From: Obelidium mucronatum
Taxonomy: Eukaryota; Chytridiomycota; Chytridiomycetes; Chytridiales; Chytriomycetaceae
DNA: 64,000 bases
NCBI GenBank assembly: GCA_025765595.1
Contig: JAIVFH010000046.1
Coordinates: 62,001 to 126,000 of the forward strand
Direction of reading: 5' to 3'
Shown here: piece after piece, positions 13,301-24,138 of the stretch
Layout of the letters: every line of letters starts with the position of its first letter
Numbering within the stretch: position 1 is the stretch's first letter
The notes under the pieces: generated by a model
Told to the model about the DNA's origin: nothing
The model's input: only the letters and a program-made list of their open reading frames with translations
Database searches by the model: none
Position numbers and translations under genes: made by a program

Positions 13301-15291
13301 TTCTCCAAGCTCCAACATTGACTCTTCAACTCCTGCTTCTCAAAATCCAATGTCTGCTTGACACGTTCCAAAGATGACCTTTTATGTTCGGCCAGTTTGA
13401 GGGAATCATGGGCCTGTTTCAAATCCTCGGAAAGTGAAAAGATTCGAGTTTGAGATTGAGCAAGCTCCTGCTGAATGGATTCAAGATGTGCGGCTGCAGT
13501 TTGCGAGCTGTTGAGAAGTTCGGCCTTTTGATGCTCGATTACGGTTTTGAGGACGGTGTTTTCGGCCGTCAAATTCTCGGCGTTGGAGCGTAGAACAGAA
13601 ATCTATCAAAATATATCAGCGTCAAAAAAGGATAAAGTGTCATCATTTACCTCGGAAGTAATTGCACCCAAAGATTCATTTGCTGAGTCATATTGCTCCT
13701 GAAGCTGCGAGTGCAACTCCTTTGTTCGAGTCAGCTCGGCTTCCACAGCCTTGAATTTTCCAGTAGTCACAGCTTCCCGTTCTTTGACAACAGAAATAGT
13801 ATGGTTCTGTTGGTTTACAAACTGCTCCGCTTGCAATAGTTGCGTTTTTGCAGTTCGCTTGATTTCTTCCATCGTCGATATAGTACGTCGAAGCTCCATC
13901 TCAGTGGCCTTCAATTTTTCAGAGGTTAGATTATGAGCTGCTGAAGATTCTGATAGCTTGTTTAGAAGAGTTGAAATTTCGACGGCTGATGAGTCAAGTT
14001 GCACACTTTGCTGAGAGGTTAATTCCTTGGCGGCTGCGAGTTCAACGTGCAATTGTTGGGATTGTTCCAACAACGTCTTTTTCTCGTTCTCCAAAGAAAC
14101 GACTTTAGTACGATAGGACTCCAGCTGATCCTGCATTTCTTCAATTTCGTCCACTTGCATTTGATCCTCAATTTGTGCTGCTGAAATTTTACTGTTTGCT
14201 TTGGTGAGCTCATCTGTGACTTGACGAAGTTGCTGCTCCAATGAAAGCAAAACCGCCTTTTCGTCGACATTGAGTTCATCCTTCTTCTCGTGGTTGGACT
14301 TGTAGTGGTCAAATTGCTCTTTAAGTTCTCTGAGTTCCTTATCCACGCGGTTCTTATCGGATTCAAGCTGTCAAAGAGTTATTATTTGGCGGAAGAGCTC
14401 AATCAACACATTCAAACCTGGATGAAAGCAACACTTTGCTCCGTGCACATTCCGCAAGCATTTCCTTCCGTCAACTTCAACCATCTTTGTGACTAACTCG
14501 TCAGCTTTCCGATACTCCTCCCTGACATTCTGAAGGCATTCATTAAGCCTTTGAATCTCTGCATCTTTTGATCTTTGTAAAACGTTCAGTTCTGTAATCT
14601 TTTTTTGGGCCAGAGAGGCCTCGGATTCCAGGACGTTGAGTCGTTCAAGGAGGGAGACGTTTGTGGAGTCAGGAGTTGCGCGACCGGATGAGGGTATTGA
14701 TTTGCATGTTGGAATTCGAGAGAAGCTTGTTGGTATGGGAATTGCGCTTGATTTTGCAGTGGTTGCTTGTTGGGCAGTGAGCTGTGGGAACCAACACAAA
14801 TCATCAGCAGTATTCTCATTAGATTCAATTAACAAACCTCCTTATTTTGCTTTCTCAAAAGAGTCAGCTCTGTTTCTAATGATTTGGTGGAAGAGGATGC
14901 GCGAAGTGACTCGATTTCACGGGCAAGTTTATCGTTTTCTATCATGAGTAGGATGAGTTGATGTGTTTAGCTCCATTCGAATAAACACGTTTCCCACAGC
15001 AAGAAAACGCACCAGTTTGAAGCTGCTGTTGAGTTGCCAGGGCGTGTTTGGCTTGCGTTTCTGTCAATGTGTTAATAGCGGGTCTGGACTGGACAACGAG
15101 TGAAAGTACCCAAGGCCTTCTTGTCCTTCCTAAGCACCGCCAGAGCATCGTCTGAAGCTATTTTCCTTCTTATTTGCTGCCGCAGCTGTGTTGGCTAAGC
15201 GGAATTCCCGGTAGTTGTAATTTGAAGTATTGTCGGTATTGGCAGGAGTCCCAGGCCCACTCAGAGAGCCGCTTCGTCCGAAACCAAACAT
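7317..15291 (-). CDS. Very large coiled-coil protein
   Basis: About 8 kb of nearly continuous heptad-rich sequence on the minus strand, interrupted by short introns (for example near 13206, 12315, 11965, 10570, 8000). The N-terminus from ATG 15291 is MFGFGRSGSLSGPGTPAN, followed by a Ser/Thr/Pro-rich segment (SFSRIPTCKSIPSSGRATP near 14690). The rest is Glu/Gln/Lys/Leu/Ser with repeated LEKE- and SELR-like heptads. The C-terminal tail is non-coiled and basic/Pro-rich (PSPANPAKVARTVDV-like, then PTRTRRHTLAARKV) and stops at 7317. No motor, CAP-Gly or GRIP domain was seen. It could be a golgin, a nuclear-pore Mlp/TPR-type filament or a spindle-pole/centrosomal scaffold; the sequence does not decide. 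Single-base frame changes are visible near 7652 and 15150. Confidence 0.75.
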
Positions 15292-15495
15292 ATTTTAGGT
15301 TTTGGAAGTGGTAGTTAAGTTCTGCAGATGGGTGGGGTTGCTTCGTCCGAACTTTATTATTTAGTTGAAGTATTAAACCGTGTCAACAGTAAGAGGACCA
15401 CTTTATTGGAAGACTCGGTGAAGAAGACCCACAAGTTTCATTCAAATGCAAAAAAACGAGTAGGAAAACTGATAAACAATATTCTAATGATTTGT

Positions 15496-16510
15496 TTAGT
15501 GGTCTCCGCCAGCTGGGTCAACAAAGTGGAACTTCTGAGCACCAGTAGCTGCCATGACAGTGTCAAAGAGAGCAAACTGTCCGGCAGTCAAGACTCCGAT
15601 CATGACGCAACGTGGTCCAAGTCCGTTCAAACAGAGTCTCTTGAATCCAGTTTCTCTGGCCAAGTTGATCAAACGAGAGCTGATGGAAGCCGTTACCTCC
15701 AGCACCTTCCTTGTTAACCATAGACAACAAGGTGTCGGCTGGGTGAGAAATGATGGCAGGCGGCAACTCCGGCAATAACACCAGATCCGAGGGCGACTCC
15801 CAAGTTGGCGTTGGCAGACAAGTCCTTGGACTTCTTTCCGATAGCAGTGTAGATTTGTTCAGCAGCAATACCCTGGACGGCAAACTTGGCCATGGTGTAT
15901 GGAATTTGCTTAAACAAGATTGGACCGAAACCAGAGTAGAAACCCTTGATGATACCATCTTGCTTGATGATCTTTGGGAAAGCTTCAGCAAGACCAGAGG
16001 CAAACTTTGGGTCAGAGACAAGACGGATACGAGTAGCTTCAAGTGGACAGAGGAAAATGTCAGCAATGAACTCGGCTCCAGCAGCGGCTCCGAGGTAGAT
16101 GGCGACACGGTTGTTCCAGGCAGCAGTGTCACCGAGGTATTGAGAGGCTTGGACCTAATAAATAATCCAATATTGTTAGAGACATAAAACAAGCCATCGG
16201 GTCACAATTGAATAAATACCTTGAAGAGCTCGACACCTCCAAACTTGAACCAACCCTGGACAAAGTAACCGATGGCGGTTGGGCCAAATCCAGTAAGGAG
16301 AGCACCAGCACCTTCAGCAGCAATAATCTGTCTGAAACCGCTGACCATACCCTTGTTGTACACAGTTGGCTCAAGCTGGATTCTAGTCTTGACGACATCG
16401 ACTGGAGTCATGGCTCCGTGGGTAACTCCACAGCAGATTCCTCCAGCAAGAGCTCCCTTAACAAAGTACATTGGGGTGAATGGTCCCTGCTTGTGTCCGT
16501 CGCCGCCCAT
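15496..16510 (-). CDS. Mitochondrial phosphate carrier
   Basis: An SLC25-family carrier: three repeats, each with a Px[D/E]xx[K/R]-type signature ([24 protein letters not shown]). The phosphate-carrier hallmarks [40 protein letters not shown] and [13 protein letters not shown] identify it as the Pi/H+ symporter of the inner membrane (Pic2/Mir1 or PiC type). Starts [11 protein letters not shown] at ATG 16510 with one intron near 16154-16215. The end is the usual [15 protein letters not shown] followed by [12 protein letters not shown]. One extra base near 15757 (AAxAIISHP) and one near 15697 break the frame. Everything around them is well conserved, so assembly indels are more likely than loss of function. 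Confidence 0.92.
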
Positions 16511-16778
16511 TTTTGGTGTTTTTTGATCAAAGGAAAAAACGCAAAATGGAAGAAATGTTTTTGGCAGAAGGGCTTCGACCAATCAGAAGCGAGGCAGCGA
16601 ACAACGTCAAATTTTTTGATTTTGACTTTGCTTCATGTCATTATTCATGGCATTCTACAGAGGCAAAATTCAATTTATTTACGCGTTTCTCAAATGCGTG
16701 CATCCGTTTTAAAAATACTTTCCATTGGTTTTATTCCAACTCCGATGCGACCCCTTCAAAAACCAGGGCTCAAAAAAG

Positions 16779-16786
16779 TATAAAAG
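16779..16786 (+). promoter_or_regulatory. Candidate TATA box of the YKPTT-repeat gene
   Basis: TATAAAAG lies 60 bases upstream of the ATG at 16846, a normal distance for an RNA polymerase II TATA element with a short leader. No other promoter element was identified. Confidence 0.45.
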
Positions 16787-16845
16787 CAGGCAGCATTGGA
16801 TCAAATATCCCCATCAACACTCTTTCTTCTTATCAAACAATCAAA

Positions 16846-18014
16846 ATGAACTTCCCTTGCTCTCTTCTTCTCGTCGCTCTTTCTGTGTCTGCAACAGGCA
16901 AGTTTGCCTTCTTGATTTCGATCCAATGTTTCTAATGAAATTCTTCACAATAGACTACAAGCGGGCCATCGCCTACAAGCCAACTGATGTGTACTCTCCA
17001 GAATACAAGCCAACCACGGTCTACATTCCAGAATACAAGCCAACTGCTCATGTTCCAGCCTACCAACCAACTACTGGCGACGTTCCAGACTACAAACCCA
17101 CTGACGCGTATTCTCCAGATTACCAGCCAACGACATTCCGACATTCCAGACTACAAGCCCACCACTACTGCATACGTACCAGACTACCACCCAACTACGG
17201 TCTACGGCCCCGACTACAAGCCGACTACCCAGTACAAGCCAACTACAGTGTACATTCCAGAATATCAGCCAACAACCACTGTTCCAGACTACAAGCCAAC
17301 CACATGTCTACACACCAGACTACATTCCAACTACTGCTATTTACGTCCCAGACTACCAGCCAACCACAGTGTACATTCCAGAATACCAGCCAACGACCAC
17401 TGTTCCAGACTACAAGCCAACCACTGTCGACACTCCAGACTACATTCCAACTACTGCTGCTTACGTCCCAGACTACCAGCCAGCCACCTCGGACACTCCA
17501 GACTATAAGCCAACTGACGCATATTCCCCAGACTACAAACCAACCACCTCAGACACTCCAGACTACAAGCCTACCACCACTGCTTATATCCCAGAATACC
17601 AACCAACAACCACAGTCTACACCCCAGACTACTTACCAACCCCAGTCTACACCCCCATCACGACCCCTTCAGCCTACATCCCAACTACTACTACTCCAGT
17701 ATACAACCCAGAATACAAACCAACCACCACCGTTTTACGCTGCAGACTACAAGCCAACCACGGTGACACCAAACTACCAGCCAACCACCACCACTACTAC
17801 TGCTGAATACAAACCAACCACGACTCCCAACTACCAACCAGCAAACCTCGCTTCCAGTGCATCTCAATCCACCGAATCCTCCAACAAAACCGGGAGCAGC
17901 ACTGGAATCATTGTCGGAGCAACAGCAGGAGTTGCTGCTGTTGTTGGAGCGGCCGCTATTGCTGTATACAGACGAGTCCGTCCTTCCAATGGAAACCTCG
18001 CTGGTCAAGCTTGA
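16846..18014 (+). CDS. Secreted/anchored YKPTT tandem-repeat surface protein
   Basis: ATG 16846 begins a signal peptide (MNFPCSLLLVALSVSATA). A 56-nt intron with a GC-AG boundary (16898-16953) joins it to DYKRAIAYKPT. The body is about 35 short repeats of the form [PDE]-[DE]-Y-[KQ]-P-T-[TD]-x(2-6), rich in Thr, Pro and Tyr. A C-terminal transmembrane helix follows (GIIVGATAGVAAVVGAAA, then basic YRRVRPSNG). This suggests a cell-wall-spanning or adhesin-like stalk, possibly O-glycosylated or Tyr-cross-linked (inference). The repeat register moves between reading frames near 17143, 17306 and 17736, each time by one extra base, and returns to the starting frame for the membrane anchor. Confidence 0.7.
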
Positions 18015-18827
18015 ATCTGACAAAAAAAAGTTTCCTTGAGTTGATCTCAAAGAGACACGCGCAATTTTTTATTCTTTACCCCAATTCATTTTAAACTGTT
18101 TCTTCTTGCTGTTCTTTTTGAGTTTCAATGAATAAATCATTATTATTATTTAGCCAATTTTGCAATTAGTACTTCTGTTTTTTTTTTAAGGGTCCAAAAA
18201 ATATTTCCGAAATGGAAAAGTGACCCCTACGTGATTTGAACACGCAACCTTTCGCTTTGGAGACGAACGCGCTACCGTTGCGCCAAGGAGTCATGCTTAC
18301 TAGGATTTAAAAGTTTTATAACCAAAAAACATTTGTGATTTGTCAATGGCCTAAATATTTCTTGCAATCGTTGAAAAATGCCCAGCGTAGGGCTCACACT
18401 GTTCACAGAGCAATTCTAATTCCCCATATGCGCGCTTTAACTTTGACAGACTGGACTCTGCTACCTGCAAAATACCTGATCAGAAGTGACTTCAACCTGG
18501 CGTTTATGGGTCATCTCTGTGTTCTTGACTGCGAAACCTCTTTTCTGTTACATTTTGGATGCATTTTGTATCTTGAAATCCTGTTGGAGATTGTCTACAA
18601 CCACAATATCATTAAAACTGCAAACCATCATCATACCAAGAGACGCCTCTCAGCTCAACCAATCATCAGCAACTATCAACAGCTCTAGACACGCCCTTCA
18701 CACAAAACAAGGTTCCACTAGATTCTTTATTCCCCAAATAACAACATCATTGTATCAAATAATAAATTACAACATCAAAAAACAAAATGATTTCAAAAAT
18801 TTTACCATCCCTGAATTAAATTGCATC
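18015..18827. other. Intergenic region between the repeat protein and MCM2
   Basis: It holds the 3' flank of the repeat-protein gene (AATAAATCATTATTATT near 18130, a plausible polyadenylation region), the tRNA-Trp gene at 18221-18293 and about 530 bases of AT-rich sequence in which I see no supported gene. Confidence 0.5.
18221..18293 (-). tRNA. tRNA-Trp (anticodon CCA)
   Basis: Read on the minus strand, the 73-nt sequence starts TGACTCC and ends GGGGTCA, forming a 7-bp acceptor stem with one G-T pair. A D arm (GGCGCAACGGTAGCGC) carries the A box. The anticodon stem TTCGT/GCGAA encloses the loop CTCCAAA with anticodon CCA. The T arm has the B-box GTTCAAATC. No intron. A run of T is available on the minus strand a short way downstream for pol III termination. 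Confidence 0.93.
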
Positions 18828-21800
18828 TTAATCCTTCTCCAACCTCTTGACAATCGTCTTTGAATCCTGATCAAACACAAACGACTTTTTAAATGTTCTC
18901 GAATTGAGGAACGATGAAGAGTCTGAGATTCCATGTTGAATAGCCTATTGTGTTTTTTTTTTGGTTGTGGTTGTGTTTTATAAGATTATTACAACTTTTC
19001 TGCGGTTGAATTTTTTTTACCTTTCCATCTAGTTCCTCCAAATCAACTTCAACTTGATCAGGCATCTCTCCATTCGCGTAGTAAGTGATACTTGATACTA
19101 TCCGTAACAAGCTCAGAAAGCAAATGATTCAGAAGCTCATCGTTATCACGGTCATAGGATAAGTATCTGTCAAATGTCTAAAACTTGGTTTTTAGTATTC
19201 AAAAGCACTGTTAGGAAAAAATAACGAACAAAAACACGACTCAACTCGTTGCATCACAGTCTTGACGGAATGCTTTCTGCGCACCCACAAATGAACGAAT
19301 CATGACTGCCATGGCTCGATCCATATCATCTTGACGAACTGCATCTCTCAACTGCATCTTTGCAAACGACTCGGCCATTCGAACCATACTTTCCAAGTAC
19401 CGAACAGTGATTGGAATGGATCCAGATGACTTTTGAAAGTAAAAACAACTCATTCAGCTCCTTCTTCTTACGTTCAATAAACAAATGAAAAAAGTTACCA
19501 ACGACTCTCGTCTCAACTCTGCATACAAACTCGCAATCTTATCATTATCAATATCGACAAGACTAGGTTGAACTTGTTCACGTGCATAAACGATATACTT
19601 GCGGAGTAAATCTTGTGGAATAACCTAAATAAAAAATAAATCAGCAACCAAAACCAAAAAAAAAAACCGTCCAAAGAAATCTCTACATACATCAGCATCC
19701 AACTCAGTAGCCATATGCCCTTCCCCAACACCAGCATTCGGGTGACTTCGGATATGACTGTTTGCAACAAACCGCGCCAAATGCTCATCCACAACTGGAT
19801 CAGGAACATCTCGGACCACACACAAGACATCAAATCGAGACAAGATCGGCTCAGTCAACTCCACATTCATGGAGAATGGGATCTGTGGGTTATAACGACC
19901 GCGGATCGGATTGGCGGCTGCAATAATAGAGCACCGCGCTTGCAATGTCGTGACAATACCGGCCTTGGAGATGGAGATGGACTGCTGTTCCATGGCTTCA
20001 TGGATGGAAGTTCTGTAAAGAAAAAAATGTCAGCAACCATCAAAGATAGTTAATTCAACTATTTCTCCTCACCTATCCTTATCATTCATCTTATCAAACT
20101 CATCAATAAGACAAATCCCCTTATCCGCCATCACAAGAGCCCCACCCTCCAAAGTCCACTCCCTCGTAACAGGATCTTTATGCACACTGGCCGTCAAACC
20201 AACCGCACTCGCACCTTGACCCGTCGTGAACACAGCTCGCCGTGCAGTCTTTTCAACGTATTTGAGAAACTGCGATTTCGCTGTTCCGGGGTCTCCCAGC
20301 AAGAGAACGTTAATGTCTCCTCTCAGTCTGTGTTTCCCTTGCGGGTTCTTGGCTACTCCACCAAACATGGCCAAGGCGATTGCGGTTTTGATGTCGTCGT
20401 GTCCGTAGATTGAAGGTGCCATACTCTTGATGATCTAAAAAGAGAAAATGTAAGTTCAAAAACACGGAACCAATATTATTGTGGGGGATGGCGTTTTTTA
20501 CCCTTTGAATAATCCGTTCATCTCGACTCAATTGACGAATCTTTTTATGGTCGTCTTCCGTCAACTTGAAGCTGGCAAAAACATCTTCCTTCTTGCTGAT
20601 GTGATTTGCTTCAATGACTGTAGCAAACACTGGGAATCCTTGTTTAGAGTTGAGACTAATATCAAAACTGTTGCGATAAATTCCAGTGATTTCCTTTACA
20701 AAGTGAATGTGAGTCGGAGGGTGGTGCGTGAATAATGGAACAAAAAAAAACTTACAATCTCTTCACCAGGACGGACCTTGTCCACCAAATCCCATAAAAG
20801 AATGACATCTTTGCTACGAGGAAGACGACCCGCCGTAACACTTCCGGGACACTCTTGCAATGTAATTTTTTGATAGTTTCTGTAAATCGTCTGAGTGTGT
20901 ATTTTTTGTTTTGTTTTGGGGGGTGTGAACGATGATGAGAACGATGAAGTGAAAATAAAAGCTCAATGCAATAGAGCAGAAAAAAAGAGTAGAACCTCCT
21001 CCGAGTTGACAGAAAAAGGACCACGGGATTGACAATCTTCACAATTATTAATCTTGATTTCCGTCACAGCATCTTGATGAAAAGGACCCATGACATGCCC
21101 ACACTTCATGCAATTATACTTTACAAACTTGAGCTGAGGAAAAACACCCGTTCGACGCGTAACAACACCTTGCACACGAACAAGCGTATTCAAATCCGCC
21201 TGCCTCAAATCTCTCAATGAATCGCTGGTGGGGATATCCGTGATGCGAACATGGATTTCACTCTTGATTTGGTCATAGTATTCGAAACCAGACAAGACGA
21301 CTTCGAATGCGACTTGATCAAAGATTTTCAAGATTTCTGCGGGTGAGTTGGATAATAGGATGGCTAGATTTGCGTTTGTGCCTTGCAAGTGTTCGAAGCT
21401 TACTTCCAGGCTTTCTCCGTTGGCTGTTGATGGTTGTTTATTTTGTTTGAGATTGCAAAGAAAGTTATCGCCTTTGGCCATGCAATGCAAAAGAATGACC
21501 GCCTTTGGCGGTAAGACACCGCCTACGGCGGGAAGACACCGCCTACGGCGGGAAGACACCGCCTACGGCGGTAAGACACCGCCTACGGCGGTATGAAACC
21601 GCCTTCGGCGGTACGACGCCGCCTTCGGCGGAACGACAACCGCCTTCGGCGGTGAGAAAAAAAAGAAAAAAAAGAAAGAAAGAAAAAAAAAAAAAGACAC
21701 GCACCTTCACACATGGCGATAATCTTGTTACCATAAATGGAATTACCCTCATCATCCAAAAAAGAAGTCAAAAAACTCGAAAACTCTCGTTTAATAGCCT

Positions 21801-22604
21801 GACGAGGACCTTCCATGGCAACATAATCAGCAATGGGACCACGAACTTCAGCAATAGCTTCAGCACTAAGAGCAATATCCTAAAAGAAAAAAAAAATAAA
21901 TAAAAAAATAAATCACAAGACAAAAAAAGAAAGAGAATAAACTTACAGCACCGGGATCATCAAAATCCATATCATCTTGTTGGTCATGACGATGACGCCG
22001 ACGAATACGCATGGGTCGATCGTCCTCGTCTGTTTACATAGACAAATAAACGACAAACACAAAAAACAAGAAAACAAAAAGAAAAGACGCACCGTCGTCG
22101 TCCATGAACGCGGCCGGCAGCACGCCCTGGCGCCTTGCTTCTTCCCTGTCGCGGCGCCGCATGCGCTCTTCGGCGACCAGGCGCGCGTCCGCGTCCATCT
22201 CGCCGTACTCGGCGTCGTCAATGTCGCGCGCGTCGAGGCGGTCGAGGCGCGCGTTCTCGCGGTAGTCGCTGGGATCAATTTGTCAGCAATTTGTCGTTCT
22301 CTCTTTCTTTCGTCAAACAAGCAACGCAACTCAATCACATTGTCGCCAAACAAGTCTTCGCCGTCGCTGTCGTCGCTGCCGCCGAACGCGTCGCTGCGCA
22401 AATCGTCGATTTCGTCGACTTCGTTTGCCTCCGTTTCGTCCACGAGCGGCGCCTGCGACTCTTCAGCGTCAGAGTCGGTCGAGCGAAGCGCCGCCGCCGC
22501 CGGCGAGGACGGCGCAACGAGCGAGTCGCGGGTGCGTTTCGACTGAAGTTGTTGGTTAGTTGTTGCGGGTTGGTTCGTTCGTTGGCTGCTTGGCGGTTTA
22601 CCAT
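18828..22604 (-). CDS. MCM2: MCM2, replicative helicase subunit
   Basis: A subunit of the MCM2-7 hexamer that unwinds DNA at replication forks. The N-terminus is acidic ([19 protein letters not shown], then [18 protein letters not shown]), as in MCM2. [12 protein letters not shown] and [16 protein letters not shown] are MCM2-specific; the C4 zinc finger is CMKC/CEDC ([13 protein letters not shown] to [16 protein letters not shown]). The AAA+ core has Walker [10 protein letters not shown], Walker [10 protein letters not shown] and the arginine finger SRFD. The C-terminus ends [15 protein letters not shown]. There are about ten short introns. The start exon appears to be only ATG at 22602-22604 followed at once by a GTAAAC donor, with the next exon ([13 protein letters not shown]) starting at 22542. 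No frame break was noticed in the conserved exons. Confidence 0.93.
21498..21653. repeat. Eight-unit tandem array of a CCGCC/GGCGG palindrome inside an MCM2 intron
   Basis: Eight units at about 20-bp spacing, each a perfect or near-perfect palindrome (A)CCGCC-NNN-GGCGG(T) with triloops TTT, TAC or TTC on the + strand, separated by AAGAC-like spacers. All lie in the intron 21424-21704 (donor GTGCGT, acceptor CAACAG, minus strand). Related copies occur in introns of the gene at 49527-50842. Confidence 0.85.
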
Positions 22605-22986
22605 TTCTGGTGTTTGTTTGGTGAAAAGTTTGTTGTTCGGACACACTCGCTGAAAATGATACTCCTTCACTGCCTTATTTAAAGAACCATCAACACTTTC
22701 TTCTACTCCCTTCTTTCCCTTCGGATTGCTTAATGCTGCATTACCAAACCGTTCGTATGGAGATCGGGCTGCAGACTTTGAAAAAAAGAGACCTGTGCTT
22801 AAGTAGCACTGTGATTATTTTTTAACTTTGATTATTCTTATCACAAATAAAACACACCAAAAAAAACTCCCATCACAGTCTCTGTACAATATTTACACCT
22901 TCTTGCTCTAAATCAGTCATTAACCGCCACACTCGTGAAGTTTTCACAACCATTCTCATTCAGCTCAACCCACACTTCGATTTCCC
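22605..22986. other. Intergenic region
   Basis: About 380 bases between the MCM2 start and the 3' end of the first F-box/LRR gene. It contains the MCM2 upstream region and AT-rich sequence. No gene or clear element was seen. Confidence 0.4.
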
Positions 22987-24038
22987 TCAAATACAAACAA
23001 AAGCTCGATTCGCTTGCAAAAGAAACAAATCCATGGGGATCTTTCCTTGTAGGCAATTTCTATGCAAACAAAGACAAATCAGCGTACCACTCAACCTTCC
23101 AAACCCTTCAGGAACAGCCCCACTGATTTGATTGAAGCTCAGATCAAGAACCTGCAGATTCTCCAACGCGTCAATTCGGGCCGGAATCCTGCCCCGATAT
23201 CCGGTTTGAGCTGAAATTACAATACTCAAGTCGCGACAGGTCGCAGAACCCTTCCGGAATAGCAGTGACTCAATTGATTGGAGCTGCAATCCAAATATTG
23301 CAGATTCGTCAACTCCCCTATCCGAGCCGGTATCCGCCCTTCAAGACAATTGCGAAACAACCCCAACCTCTCCAGCATGACCAAATCACCAATCTCCTCC
23401 GGAATTTCTCCACTTAGACTATTATCGTTCAAATAGAGCTGCCGAAGATTGATCAAGAGTCCCATTTGTTTCGGGATCGGTCCGTGCAGGTGATTGTCAT
23501 GCAAAAATAAAGACGTTAATGGAGTCAATGACCCAATGGACCGCGGTATTATCCCAGCGATCCTTTCAAAGCCCCATTCGATTTTCGAATACCGTTGCAG
23601 GAGGATATCAGCGTATGCTTGTTGATATGTTTCTGGCCAAATAAACCAAGCGCGGTCATGATGACTTAGCCGTTTCGATTCCTGAATGATATTCTGTTTT
23701 CTGAATTGCTTGGATTGGTATAGTGTCGTAGTGGCACGCAAATTATCCAGCGCGAATGGCCGCGTTGTCAAGATGTTGTGTATTTTGTGGCACAGCTGTG
23801 TGTATTTCTGCACTTGCAACGGTGGAATATTGCTGAATATTTGTTGAAGGATTTCAATAGGTAGTGTCGCGAGTGTGATTATCGGTGGTGCCAATGGTGG
23901 CTGCTTTGGTAAGTTGTCAAGAGTCAGATCCGTTGTCGTGTCTCCCAGCTTGCTTGAAGAAACATTGGAGTTTGAATGTATATGAGATCTGCAAAGGCAT
24001 GATTGAAGGCTGGCCGCAATGAATGTAAGAACTCCCAT
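22987..24038 (-). CDS. F-box/leucine-rich-repeat protein 1
   Basis: Starts at ATG 24038 (MGVLTFIAASL). An F-box-like segment (LATLPIEILQQIFSNIPPL, then KYTQLCHKIHNIL) is followed by the linker WFIWPETYQQAYADILL and plant-type LRRs of the consensus L-x-x-L-x-L-x-x-N-x-L-x-G-x-I-P (GEIPEEIGDLVMLERLGLF, GRIPARIGELTNLQYLD, GAVPEGFG). F-box proteins normally recruit substrates to SCF ubiquitin ligases through the LRR face. Two one-base frame changes, near 23260 and 23200, separate LRR blocks that otherwise continue smoothly. First of three tandem paralogues on this strand. Confidence 0.7.
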
Positions 24039-24138
24039 TATTTAGGGGGAAAAGGGTGCCCCTTACAGATTTCGTTGAAGCCCCAAGCTTTCTCAATTGA
24101 AATTAAAAAAAAAAAACATTTAACCCCTCACAACTTTT

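Noticed and set aside
21498..21653. Considered as coding repeat ([14 protein letters not shown] peptide) extending MCM2
   Set aside because: MCM2 reads correctly across the intron 21424-21704 ([10 protein letters not shown]), so the array is intronic.
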